A stretch of DNA of 64,000 bases from Hymenolepis diminuta. Lineage: Eukaryota; Platyhelminthes; Cestoda; Cyclophyllidea; Hymenolepididae. The notes under the pieces were generated by a model, which worked only from the letters and a program-made list of their open reading frames with translations, was not told where the DNA came from and made no database searches. The stretch lies in the NCBI GenBank assembly GCA_900708905.1, contig CAADRB010000023.1, forward strand, positions 1,747,944 through 1,811,943, read 5' to 3'. The position numbers were made by a program, and so were the translations under genes. How positions within the stretch are numbered: the stretch's first letter is position 1; each line of letters begins with the position of its first letter. Positions 49,601 to 61,800 of this stretch are shown piece after piece.

Positions 49601-52600
49601 ACAGGAGGTCTTACTTGTGAAGCAGCATAATGCACAGCTGTCCAACCATGAACATCATCCAGAGATGCAGGATCAGCCTGACAGAGCGAATGAGTGAGCA
49701 GGAGTTGGCAAGTTTCCAGGCGACCAGCATAGGCAGCGTAATGAAGCAGGGTACGTCCAAGGGGGTCTGTGAGCTTGCCACATGAACGTCTGTCAGAGAG
49801 GGGAGGGTGATGGAAGAAAGAGAGACGACTATCCCCATCCCGTAACGTTGCATCAACTTCGCTATTGTTGCCATCTTCTTTCGCCTCTTCGACAGTGAGC
49901 CTAGTCTTTTGATCCTCCCCTATGCTGTCATCGTCTTCACTGCACTCATCTACTGCACTCCTGAAATCGTCTTCCTCTTCTTCCGTCAACATTTCATCTC
50001 GTTTCGAACGTGATCGTGATTTGCAGGCATTCATCAAAATCTGTAAAACAAAGGGTTAAGGCTATAAAGAATTTGTGTACAAATTAAGAGCAGTGGGACC
50101 TAAAATAAATTATCAAACCTGACAAAACGTCAAAGAGCATAGTCCAAGACCGCAGAGTCGGTGTTTCGTCTCGAGAATTCCTGCTGGTGGTCTCTAAGTC
50201 GCCCATCATTATTATCAGTATGCAGAAACACGCTGCTCATGACAGCTTGATATGCAGTATAGATAAAATTGACATAGGTCCAGCAGTGGATTGATCTTTA
50301 AAGTTCATTTATATTTTATTCATAAAAATAGTTTCTATTTTCTCTCTATGGATCTGAGTCAATTGTAACCTCCCGGTATTTAATGGACACCTAGGTCATA
50401 GTGGAAGAAGCTAAGTTTTAACATTACAGTATTGTTAACTAAAAATCGGAAATCGATTTCATGCTAATTACTATCTGAGATTTTGTAACTATTCAAGCAA
50501 AGGGCTTAAAAGCTAAAATAGAAACAGATTACAATTTATTAATAAAAAAGGGTTCGAAAATTACCGACCAAAGCATATGTTCTTACCTTGACACAGTCAG
50601 TATGACCCTTAAAGGCAGCAAGAAAGAGTGGAGAATAGAAGAAGTGGCTCGAGGTTTCAATTTTATCCTTCTTAATACTCCCATCGAAATCTACACTGCT
50701 TACAGCATTCTTTGGCACATATCTCGTCATCTTAGCTGAGTCTAAGATAAGAAGACAAGCTTCCCTTGTGGATACACCTTGTAAAAATATTTTCACTCCC
50801 ACTGTGTTACCCATAGCAGCGGCAATGTGAAGGGGACAGTAAGCTGCCTGTGTAAATAGAAAAGAGGGTCTTTAGTAGGGCATGAATAGACAATGTAATT
50901 TGACGCAGAGCACACCTTAACATGTACACCTGTTTGAAAGGGAAGAGAAGGTGGGGTGAAGACTACATTCTGAGCACATATTTGCTCCTCAGAGGCAGCA
51001 CTAGAAAGAGCATAGGAAGAAAATCGGCTGTTATGTGTTCCGCCGCCCCCAGCTTCAATTATCATGGAACTCTTTGTCGTCGCGCGACTTGGTTGACTCA
51101 AATCGGACACGGAAGAGGAAGCGGATGAACAAGATTCATCATCCTCATTAGGAGAAATCTCAGTGGGACTGCGAGAGAGAACAGCATTCTTATTAGCTCC
51201 ATAAAGTAGAAGAACACGAATCAAAGATCCTTCGACATCAAACGCTGAGGCCAAGTGAAGCGCTGTACATCCGTGTACATCTGAATGATTAGGGTCAACA
51301 CCCAGCTACAAATAGAGGAAGACGATTGCTCAAATCGCTGTAGCTAAGCATTATGAGTAAGATGGAAACAACATACTTTTAACAGAACCCTGACTAGTTC
51401 AGCCACTGAAGTTGACTTGGCGGAAATACGAGTCGGCGGTTCCTCCAAGTAGCTTGTTATGCGTGTTGAGAGAATGGCATAGTGAAGTGGAGTTCGACCC
51501 ATGGCATCCAGATCAAATGGCGATGAACCAGAAAGAAGGAGAGTACGAAAACAGTCAACAGAACCACCCAGAGCTGATGTGTGCACAAGACTGCGACCTA
51601 AATCGTCACGAAAGGATTTCAGAGCAGTAGCGTGGGGCAAAGAGCATATTTTTGGGGGTTCTGTCTCCGCCTTGGAAACCGTTTCTTCTTGGGCTTCATC
51701 CCAATTCTGCTTAGCCACGTCCAAAAGACTGCGGGAATAGCACGAAATTTACGTAAGCTACGAAAAGACAATCTTATTCTATAGAGGTATAGTGATCGGC
51801 AAAATAAGTAAAATAAAACAGCTAGCTATTGCAGCTAATTAAGAAATCCTGAAAATATTAAAGCAAGTTTGCTCAGGCCTAAATTATTGCATTATTACAA
51901 ATAGTAGAGCGAAAACTCTCTTGCTAAATTTTAAAATGCAATAATTATTAAACATCCTACAGATATTTAGTCCCATAACTACAGGCTTGGAATAAAAATG
52001 ACAGTGTTTAACAGGAACGTTTAAGAAAACACGATCTGATATCCGAGGTTTCCTTTCAAAAGTAGTTTTTAAAGATTTTATAAGTAAACAACCACTTCTC
52101 CTAAATATTAACAGTTCAGTCAGCAATATATGTAGCAATGAGAATGAGAGAGAAGAAGATAGTTGACAACAAAAGGACGATGAACATCGCATTAGACAAT
52201 GACAGAAAAGCCGTTTGTGATCTAAATGTGTAGGATGCTCACAACTGCCTGAAGCTTAATGTCTCGGCAATAATTTCCTATCAAAAGAATTATGGATTTG
52301 GAGTTGGAGGTATTTCTTACAAATCACCTCTTAAAGGAGCATGAAAAGATACTAAGATCAAGGGCCGACCAGAGGAATTTCAGAAAATTGAGAATTTGCT
52401 AAGACAGTAAAGAGCTTAAAAATGTTTTTTTCTAATTGAAAAAAGTATTTTGCATTTATTCACATTCTAAGGAACAGAATTAGTCTACTTTTCATCAAAT
52501 GCCCTACATAACTATTTAGATTGTCTTGACCGATAGGGAAAGAAGCAGTTGAAACGAACCGGTTGAAGCAGACGGAGAATCCCGAGATGGTGGCGCAGTG

Positions 52601-55600
52601 TAAAGGAGTGATACCCTCTTGAGCGCGAGCATTCCAACGAGCCCCGGCGTCAAGTAGGGTGCAGAGAACGAGTTGGTGACCCTGTCGTGCCGCCATGTGA
52701 AGGGGCGTAAAGCCACGCTTATCAGTCGCATTCACATTTGCCGAATTCTTCAGCAGGGCCTGAGCCTGTCGATGTCTGTAAGGGAATGAAACACAAATTT
52801 ACTGACTTCCAAGAGAATCAGGTAAACTAACAGATCGATATAAGAATATTGTAGAAAGAATATTCGCAAACACATCAGGAATAAATCGAAGTGCGAAATA
52901 AATAAGTTTTGGAACAGGAAGAGAAAACCCCTTGCTGAAATAAGTGAGGAGAAAACAGCAACCAGAGTTCAGTTTATTAAATCCACCTCTTTGGAGATCG
53001 GAATGAAACACATCGAAAAATACCCCCTAGTCAAATCTAAGATTTCACATTCAACAGAATTTCCAGAGAATTCTTTTATAAAGATGGCTTGAACTGAGCT
53101 ATTTCGTGATGGTGGAGTAGTGTTAGCAAACGATTCCAATTTATCTTCGTATCTTCTCTAATAATCGGATGCCATTTAATTTAAAGTATTTTACAGTTGG
53201 CATTAATAATTTCCATGTTCAGATTTTTTTCCTTCGAAAACTAAAAATAACACCTTATTATATTTATTAGCATTGATGATTAGATAAGTACAATATATTG
53301 AGCATGTGTGCGTCGGTGGCACATAGGTCAACATGCTCGGCTGCAATGACAGAAGTCATGGGTTCAATTCCTATCAACACACACTCAGTAAGCAGAATGG
53401 CCAACCACACTGGTTAATTCGGGCTAATACAGAGAGTATTAGAACTAATTTGTCACTAAAAAGGCCCAACATGGCCACTCTACGTAAGATGAGCGTTGAA
53501 AAACGCTTTCCTAAATGGGGTTGAGGATCATTATTTCATTATATTGAGCATATAGTGACCTTATTTCCAACCTACATCTAATCACTATCATAATTCGGCT
53601 ATCAATTATCCACCTACTTGTGTTCGTATCTTCTCTAATAACTGGATATTACTTAAATCAGTGCACTAAGACCGAGTGTACTATAAATCCGACTTTAATA
53701 ATTCGCGTATTCAAATTATCTCCACGGACAATAAAAGTCGTTTTTATATCTATTAACCTTGTGGGCAAGGAAAAAGGCGATGTCTTGAACATATAGTATC
53801 ATATGTTCTCAAGGGTATCGAATCAATAGCGTCATTAGCATTACAACTGTTCAGAAGTGAGGCAGATCGCGCACCTGATTGTCCATCCTGTGTGACGACG
53901 TCTAAGCAGCATTTGCTTGATGAATTCGTTCTTGGACGGCACCATCTTTGTGATTTTCATCGTCCAATTTACTTAGGCTAGACTTGAAGAAAATAGTTAA
54001 TCGCAATGTTAGGTATAACAAAATTTCTCTTCTTTTCATTATCTCGCTCTTCATACTGAATATCCGGGTGACGCAATTTCATTGGATTTTGCAGCCATTG
54101 TCTTTTCGTATAATTCTTGTGGTACGCATCTACTAGACAAAGGAGTCTACCAGTAGGCAAATCATCTCTGCACCTGTGGTGGTCGATCTGCCAGTGTCCT
54201 GTCATTTCACTTTCACTTACAGAATCGATGAGAACTGCCCTCATCGACGATTAAAGGCTTCTTGAATTACTGTCCTTTATCAGACCCTTATAAAATGTGA
54301 TACGGATTTGGAATGGTGACCCAGTGTCCCGTTCATCCTACCCAAAGACAAGGATGTGCATAATGCATGACTAGCAGAGAAAGTGCGAAGGTAGTATATC
54401 GGTTAACATGTAAGTCTGTCGTGCTAGAGGTCACGACGTAGGTAATGAAAGATCACTGTATTTCCTACGCAGAGCAAAAAAAGCGTTACAAATTTTCATC
54501 ACTAAGAGACATTCAATTTCTGTAGGAAGTGAAAGTTCGTAATGAGGAAGTACGCTCACTCTTAAGAGGGGCGTTTTAGGCAGTAGGGAATCAGAAGAAT
54601 CCTACTTTATTTGAGCTTCAGAATCATCAGGCAGCTGATTTTTTAAATTGAAGTTTCATTAGACAGCAACAAATAATGAAGCCGTTTATCGACAGTTGAG
54701 TGCCAGGTGTACTGTAGACTACCGAATTTGATGAAAATGATGCTCAGAGTTCATAAAAAACGGACAGGTTGAATCTTTACTGAATAACAACTGCAGTGAG
54801 AGAATTATTATGTATATACTAGATGTCGAAAAAGCAACACAGATTATTGTTGAGTTGTTCAAATCAAACCGAAGTCATAAAAGCACATTTGCTTTATTTT
54901 AATTTTAGTATTCGTTAACTAGATGCCCTAGTTTTCTCCCTTGAGAAAAGTAAACATGGTACAAATGAAGAATCTTCAACCGTTAAACGGTTTCAAACTG
55001 AAAACTTTCCTTAACTTCAGGATTTATCAGACTGCATCGAAAAAAGCAATTCCAATTCTTATAAATTTTAGCACTGATCACAATGTTTAAATCGGATGTA
55101 CATTATCAATCGCTTAACAACATTCTTTGCCCTTAGTGGCTCTGTAATCTTCGGAATTAATATTTACGTTAATTAAGTTACGTAAATCAAGCAGCAACAT
55201 TAAATTGTGAATTACATGCCATGTAAAACTTCCGATCTTCCAAAAAAATACAAAATGCCTCTAATCCAGAGAAACTGACTTGAGCAGTGTCACCACTAAA
55301 AAATAATCCTGAAAACTCAAGCCCATCAATAATATTTATAACAATTAAATGTCATAATAACTTGTGAATAGCGGAAAACTAAGTCGCAAACAATAATTAT
55401 AACTTTAATGTTCACCAACCTTACATAAAATAACAGACACGTGTAATGAATCCTAAGCATTCCCGTTAGCTATGAATTATATTCCCGACACACATATAAC
55501 TATAGTTATAGATGGCGTTACCTAAATTGATTTCTGGACACCCGATTCTATTCGTCCCTAACTTATCTTCAGTCATCAGTATTCCGAATATTTTTATCCT

Positions 55601-57327
55601 CTCACGTAATGCTTAACTTTTGATGGAAAATTTCCCATATTTATTCAAACACACTTGCCACTGTTTTATCTTCTTCCATGTGAAGATCGCGAGGAATTAG
55701 AGATTACATATACATAGACCTGTGAAACTATAAAAGCAAGTATGACTAAGAATTTTATAATGGTTACGAACCTGCCATGAATAGCAGCCAGATGCAGAGG
55801 AGTCCAAGCATCTTCACCTGCAGTTAATTCCAAATTCAGAATGGATTTAGAGGACTCCCTTCCCTTGATTTCATCAAAGCGTTTGCAAAAGGTGATCAAA
55901 TACTCTAAGCACACGCCATCGCTGGAGCTCATTGCAGCCAAATGAATTGGAGCATAGCCATCCAAATTGCGTTGATTCAAGACAAGAATCAAATTCGACT
56001 CGGCTACATTACCTTGACAGTCTTCTGATAGAATGTTCAGAGATTTCTTCACTACTTCAACTTGGCCATTTAAGCAACCCAGATGTAGTACTGAATTATA
56101 CTGAAAACAAACGAGTTAGCAAAATCAATATAACTAATATGAATAAGGAGCAATATCATTACAAATTACCCGCTGCGTTCGAGCATCAAGATCGGCTCCG
56201 CGGTCGATTAATTGAGTAAAGACATCCATATTTCCCAAAGCCGCCGCAACATGTAAAGGAGTATACTGCAGCCTATCTCGACAGTTTACCTCGGCCCCAA
56301 ACTCACATAGCAAGTCAATTATCTGCCAAAAATTAAACACTACAAGTTAGAATGTATTCTGGGTAGAAAATGTCAGAACGATCAGAGGTGCTTAGTTAGC
56401 AATTGCATAGTGACATGACTACATGCAAGCTCAAAAACAGAAACAATACCACAGGTGTATATTTAACTTGTCTAACTTCATAAATGAATGCTGAAGTCTA
56501 GAGTAGAACGGAAAGCAATAAGATCTATATTTCTTTATTATATGAGATAAAGTGATTAAGAGTAAGACGTACGCCTGTGAGATTGCAAGCAGAAGCCCAG
56601 TGCATTGCTCTGCGGTCATTTTTGTCGAAAGCATTCACAGAAGCTCCATTCATAAGAAGCAGTCGAACCATCTAAAGAAGAGCAATCAAATGAATCTTCT
56701 TCAGGGGGCGATATTTGAAAGACGAACGGTCATTTTACATCAATATGTCCCCCATAGACAGCATGATGCAGAGGAGTATGGCCACCACGATCTGAGGCGT
56801 TTATATTTGTTCCAAATTCTTCATCTTTTGTGTTGTAGAAAAGCAGAAGGCGTGCGCATTCTAAACTTCCATTGAATGCAGCAACATGTAGCGGGGTAAG
56901 CCAGCTTTTATCACGCATATTCCTATCTGCTCCATTGTCCAACAAGATCTAAAATAGTAAATGAAAACACATCTTATTGCTCCTTAACAAAGAATTTATA
57001 AATAATTTTCGAAAAATACCTGAATGACCGAAGGAGAGTCTGAAGAACAAGCGCGATGAAGCGGTGTATACCACTTTATATCTTTGACATTAACTCGAGC
57101 ATTATTAGCCAACAGAAATTCAACAAAATCAGTATCACCAACGGATGCTGCTGCGTGAAGTGGAGTTCGCATTTGCGCGTCCTGGTTGAATGAACATTTT
57201 AGTAACAATGTAAAATGGTAACCTTGTAGTTAATGTCATCAACATTTGGGGGAGAATCTAATATAGTTTTATCATTAAAAAATATTCCTTGAATAATTTG
57301 AGGAATATGTTCAAATGGGAACTCCAT
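46667..57327 (-). CDS. ANKRD28: PP6 regulatory ankyrin-repeat subunit (ANKRD28/44/52 type)
   Basis: Eighteen exons: 57,327-57,223, 57,181-57,020, 56,948-56,739, 56,671-56,573, 56,322-56,170, 56,100-55,772, 52,775-52,560, 51,728-51,377, 51,305-50,916, 50,847-50,587, 50,040-49,615, 49,338-49,278, 49,205-48,958, 48,880-48,647, 47,589-47,440, 47,354-47,089, 47,048-46,871, 46,804-46,667; 1,325 aa (human about 1,050). Ankyrin repeats (TPLHxAA) run through nearly all of it and match the family in order, e.g. VNVKDIKWYTPLHRA, FDKNDRRAMHWAS, NATDKRGFTPLHMAA, and the tail LTLLLDMIPQL. The subunit scaffolds PP6 phosphatase. Ser/Asp/Glu-rich inserts at about 585-650 and 765-850 explain the extra length. 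The intron after exon 13 is GC-AG. An acceptor lies 6 nt before the ATG. Which vertebrate paralog is closest cannot be told. Confidence 0.92.
47795..48000. repeat. Repeat module M, copy 1 (left of R copy 1)
   Basis: About 200 bp alike (roughly two thirds identical by eye) to 54,465-54,650, sharing CAAAAAAAGC, AGGAAGTAC and ATTTGAGC. Here M lies left of module R; at the second site it lies right of R. It sits in the intron between ANKRD exons 14 and 15. Confidence 0.5.
48022..48445. repeat. Repeat module R, copy 1, in ANKRD intron
   Basis: About 424 bp, identical to 54,030-54,453 over the first 370 bp or so, then with scattered changes in the last 60 bp. On the minus strand both keep an identical 72-codon open frame of unknown type. 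The variable right end looks tRNA-like (GGTAGTATAT, GGTTAAC, AGGTCACGA), so this may be a composite SINE. Near-identity suggests a recent copy or gene conversion. Confidence 0.8.
53294..53551 (+). mobile_element. tRNA-derived SINE with target-site duplication
   Basis: The element is 53,306-53,539, flanked by a perfect 12-bp direct repeat TATATTGAGCAT (53,294-53,305 and 53,540-53,551). Its head has an RNA polymerase III A-box-like TGGCACATAGG (53,317-53,327) and a perfect B box GGTTCAATTCC (53,361-53,371), spaced as in tRNA genes. The 3' part ends with AACGCTTTCCTAAATGGGG, which recurs in the element at 30,960-31,260. It lies in the 3-kb intron between ANKRD exons 6 and 7. Confidence 0.8.
54030..54453. 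repeat. Repeat module R, copy 2, in ANKRD intron
   Basis: Same orientation as 48,022-48,445, offset 6,008 bp, in the intron between ANKRD exons 6 and 7. Changes cluster in the tRNA-like end (TTGG/TCGG, GTACG/GTAAG, CTATAGG/CTAGAGG). Confidence 0.8.
54465..54650. repeat. Repeat module M, copy 2 (right of R copy 2)
   Basis: Diverged relative of 47,795-48,000. The R-M order here against M-R at the other site fits fragments cut from a tandem ...R-M-R-M... array. Confidence 0.5.
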
Positions 57328-58834
57328 GATAACCTAAAATAAAAATATAGACTTTCTTAATTAAAATGGACAAAATTTTTGCACCCTTAAGTCAAAGAAA
57401 AATAAAGAATTTAGGGTGATAATTTAATATCATTTATTATATATTGAAAATTACCAAAAGAGTGGTATTCCCTTCGGAAGCTGAAAAGGTAAGCTGAAAC
57501 CAATCCAGAAGCAGCCAAATTGTTTTGATTATATTGCCGAAGATTAGGTATTTTGAAAGATATTATAAAGCAATGTAAAAACTAATAAGACAACATTCAA
57601 TAAATTAAACATTTAAATACAATTTATACTGAATTTTTTTAATTTTACATCTCCCTTATCCATCATATTAATCCATTAAAATAAATTGTATGCGATTCTA
57701 TAATTCCATCGTTCAATGTAGATATATCCTCTGCAAACAATGGATTATGAGAAGATAGATGAACTTCGTGTAGCCCAACAAATACGCTCAAAGTTTAATT
57801 TGGAAAAAATATATTACTGTCTAAGATTTTTTTGCGTGTTCTAATTGTTAATAATGATGTATACAGACCAAAAATAAGTAAATCCCGTTTTGTAATACTA
57901 ACTTTTGAAATTCATTTATATTTTGTGGGTAATTTGCTTTGAATTATATCCCACGATGAAAAAAGAAATAAAACACTTAGATGTGATGAAAAAATAGTGA
58001 TATGCGAATACCATAGTGCAATAACCTGTCATCTTATATATGACATTATTTATGAAATAATTGGTGTATTTTCAACGCTTCAAACCCGCACCAGTTGCAA
58101 GTACGACCCAAACCACCCTATCAAAATAAGAAGCAAGTTTTCGTAGGTCGATAGGTCGATTCTATTGTGCCCCATTTAAAACCGTAATGTAAATAAATTC
58201 ATTCGAATAAAAGGGAATTAAAAGAAGCAGTAGTTAAAAGGTGGAAAATAAAGAATCTTACATATAAGAATTATTCTGGGGGAAATAGTATTTTCTCTTT
58301 TGTGACAGTGGTTACGTGAAAGCATTAATTATTTTCCGATAAAGATAAACAGAAACGATTTAAAACAAAACCCATTCAAAGTTTCACATAAAAACTTTCG
58401 AAAGATTTTTTATAGTCAAGTGCATTTTTTTACTTGTACATATTGGCTAGATAAGAGTTTAATAAAAGGAGAATCCGAAGTTAAAAATTGATACCTAATG
58501 GGAATTTTATTTGCTTTAACACATATATCTTCGAGAAATATTAGAACAAGCACTTTATTGCTAAACAATAATCTACTCAGTTTCAACCCGGAGTTTATGA
58601 TAGGTTGGTTTAGAGCCTTTATGATAATAAATGTCGTGGACTTGACGTAAATCATGAAGTCTCAAATTAGTCCGGACCTTTCTGTAGGATAATTAGTATT
58701 TTTAATTTTCCCTGGTTTTACTAAATGTTAGTTTTACATCAGACTTTACTTTGATGATATTTTTTTATTTTCCAAATCAGACACTGGGAAATCGTAGCAA
58801 AAAGGAAATATCTCAACAAAATCAAGTGAAAACA
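57328..58834. promoter_or_regulatory. Divergent ANKRD-NBAS upstream region
   Basis: About 1.5 kb between divergent start codons. It contains a dispersed repeat at 58,205-58,300 and two acceptor-like sites: TATTTTAG read on minus (57,341-57,334) just before the ANKRD ATG, and TCCAAATCAG (58,771-58,780) 54 bp before the NBAS ATG. Both could take a spliced leader or an upstream 5' UTR exon. No promoter motif is certain. Confidence 0.45.
58205..58300 (+). repeat. Dispersed repeat, copy upstream of NBAS
   Basis: Partner of 36,506-36,600 (same strand), with small indels. Its presence between genes and at the palindrome centre shows that it is interspersed. Confidence 0.6.
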
Positions 58835-61800
58835 ATGCACTCTAATCTATACATTAGGGAGAATCTCATATCGCTCCAGGCGGAATTCACAGATTCTGTT
58901 ATTTCTTATGATCCTATAGCACTGACAACTAAATTGCCACTTCACGGCGAAGAATTTGCAGCCAACGGTGCAAACGAATCTTCTATTTTTAGACTTGGTG
59001 ATAACCTGAAAGGTTACTTATCTAACATTCTCCGTACCTCGTCTCCAGTTCTTCTTGCCTACAGTCAATATAAAAGTGCTGGATATCCTTGGACTGTTGG
59101 ATGTTTACCACCATCTCTTATTGCCATTCTTGCTGTTAGATATCTGGAAATATCGCCTCCTACTACAACAGTAGATGACATTTCTTCTTTGGCAAATTTG
59201 GATTCGGATAATAAGTCAGCTGATCCAACATATTCCGGCATTGAGACCCCTGCTATTGTATCCTTGTCTGAGAAACCAAAGATTAATAATTGGAGACGCT
59301 GGCCCCTAACTTACATCGACCCTTATCCCCAATGGCGCACACTTGCTTTCCATTCAGATGAAATTGCCGCCATTGGATATAGTAATGGAGTTATAGAAAT
59401 AATATACCTAACTACTGATGACAATCGCCGAATAATAATTAAAAAACCCATCGAAGCTGATTTTGCTCCCATCGTTGGACTTTATTTTTTGCAGGACTCT
59501 TTCCACTTGCTTGTGTGCAGATTTTCAGGTGCAATGGAAGTATGGAAACTTAGGCTTAAATCTGCTGGCTATTCAGCTCTATTGATTTGCCAAAAACTCC
59601 AAGATTCTCCTGTATTTTCGACTGTTTATGATCCTAAAAGTTCTCTTCTTGCCCTGGGGGGTGAATTTGTTGGGTCTGGTGGTAACAGTTTGACGGTGTT
59701 TTCTCTTAAAGATTTTTCCTTTAATGAATTTTCTCTTCACAATTCTCCCGACTCAAATAGTGCCAATACGTCGGGTACTCCAATGAAATTTCGATCTTTA
59801 ATGCGATCGATTTCTGCTAGACAAAGCAGCAATTTGACTGATGGATTTGTTAGTCTTTCCCTTTCTCCAGATGGGAATCTTCTTTCTGCATTGCACTGCA
59901 CCCGTGCTATATCTGTTTGGACTTTTCCTGCTTGCTCTCTCCTCACCACTATTATATCAGATGCTGTCTCAATTGATAGCTCAATTCTCTCCTGCAAACC
60001 TCTTTCACCTTTCCTCAATTCCAAAGTAACAGTTCCTCTACATTTGAATTGGTGGCGCAGATCTTCCCAAGATCCCCTCTTAGCGATTCTAAAAAGTGAT
60101 GGTTCCCTCTCTGTAATCGATATCGAGACTCTGGAGAATCAGCTCTTCAGCGTCGACTACAATCAGGAAGATAGAGCCATCCAATTGGCGCCATTCACAT
60201 CATTCGCGACGGTAAATATAGCTGGGTCAAATAAAACAGAACTCATTCTGCTTGAATGCACTCTGGAAAACCTTCGAAAAGAAGACACCAAAAAGGCTCT
60301 CCATAGTGCTTCCACTCGAGGGGGATATCTAAGTAGAATTGCAGCGGTTCTGGGTATATCGAGAAAAGTGGAAGGTGAAGGCGAGTTTATTGACCAAGTA
60401 GAAATGGAAACTGCTTCCACACTCATGAAGGCAAACATAATTCGTATCGCCTCAACTTCTCGACTGGAACTCTGTATTCATCGATTGCGCAGTTGCCGCT
60501 TTTCTGAAGCGCTTGATCTTGCCTATGATGACGACGTGAAGGTAGACCCGGAATCCGTATGGCAGTATCAGTTTCTTGCCCTATTCCACTTTCCCGTTAA
60601 GCCAACCACATTTGAGCGCCTGGTTAATCTCTGTGTTCAGAAAATCACCAGACGGAATAATTGGTTACTTCGAAAGTGTCTTTGTGAGATTCCTCGTGCT
60701 GATGAACCCTCTTGGGACGCTGTGGACCTCTTCCATGCTACGAGGTTTCTACTCAATTCAGTTCTGTCTCGTTCGACGAATGCTACCACAACAGCTCTCT
60801 TTCGAGAACGTATCTACCATCTTGATATCATAACTCGTATTTATGCTGAGGAGTGCGCCACATCTCTCACACACAAACGTGATACCCATGACTATGATTA
60901 TACAAGAGATGTCAAAGCGCGATGGCTTGAAATCGAAGTCTATCGACAAAATCACCCCCTAGCTATAGCTCTCTGGTATCTCCATAGCAAAAGATACACT
61001 GCTTTTGCTATTCTCCTATCCCACTATCCTGCAATTCTCACTCCTCATTTAATTTCTCTTCTCTCTACTATCCCGGCAATTGAATCCCCCCTCTCATCTA
61101 TTCGGCCGATTATGCACTTTCCCTCTGAAATGTCTAATGAAACTCCTCCTTTGAGTGAATCAATTGAGAATCGCTATCAAACTGCCCTTCAACGACTCAT
61201 CTCCCTTCTCCCTCCAGGTTTCCAATGGGTAAACACCCCTCCAACCTATTCTAATTTTGCCAACTGGGCCTGTACTCGTGCTTTTGAGTTGGATCGTTTG
61301 ACGGGTATTGTAACCAATTCTGTGGAGTTGTTGCAAGTTGCTACTGCTATTATTAAAAGTAATTCTTATGTTGGAAATGCAAAGCTCTCGCGGTCAAAAT
61401 GCAGGGCTTTGCAGCAACTCGAGCGCCATTTAAATGAAGTGAATGGATTTGCAGCGGTTAGTGAAAACCTTCATTATCATCTAATCTGCTCACCTTTCTA
61501 GATTCTCTATCGTGCCTCAGCGAGTTATGGATTCTCCAATACTCTACATCGGAAGATTGATCTCGGAGATGGACTAGTGGTGTGTCTGAATCAGGTCAAA
61601 TTGACAGAGTTTCACAAATTTACCTCAGAGCAACGTCTGGAGATGCTTATTCGTGCATGCATAGCTTCCCCCTCAAAAGTGAGTGCAGTGGATGTGTCTG
61701 GCATTCTCGCTAATAGCCTACTGCCTTTCATTGCAACGTACGAGAAGGGTACGTTAGAGCCTCGGGTGAAACAGTGCTTCCTCAGAGTTGCGGAATTCTG

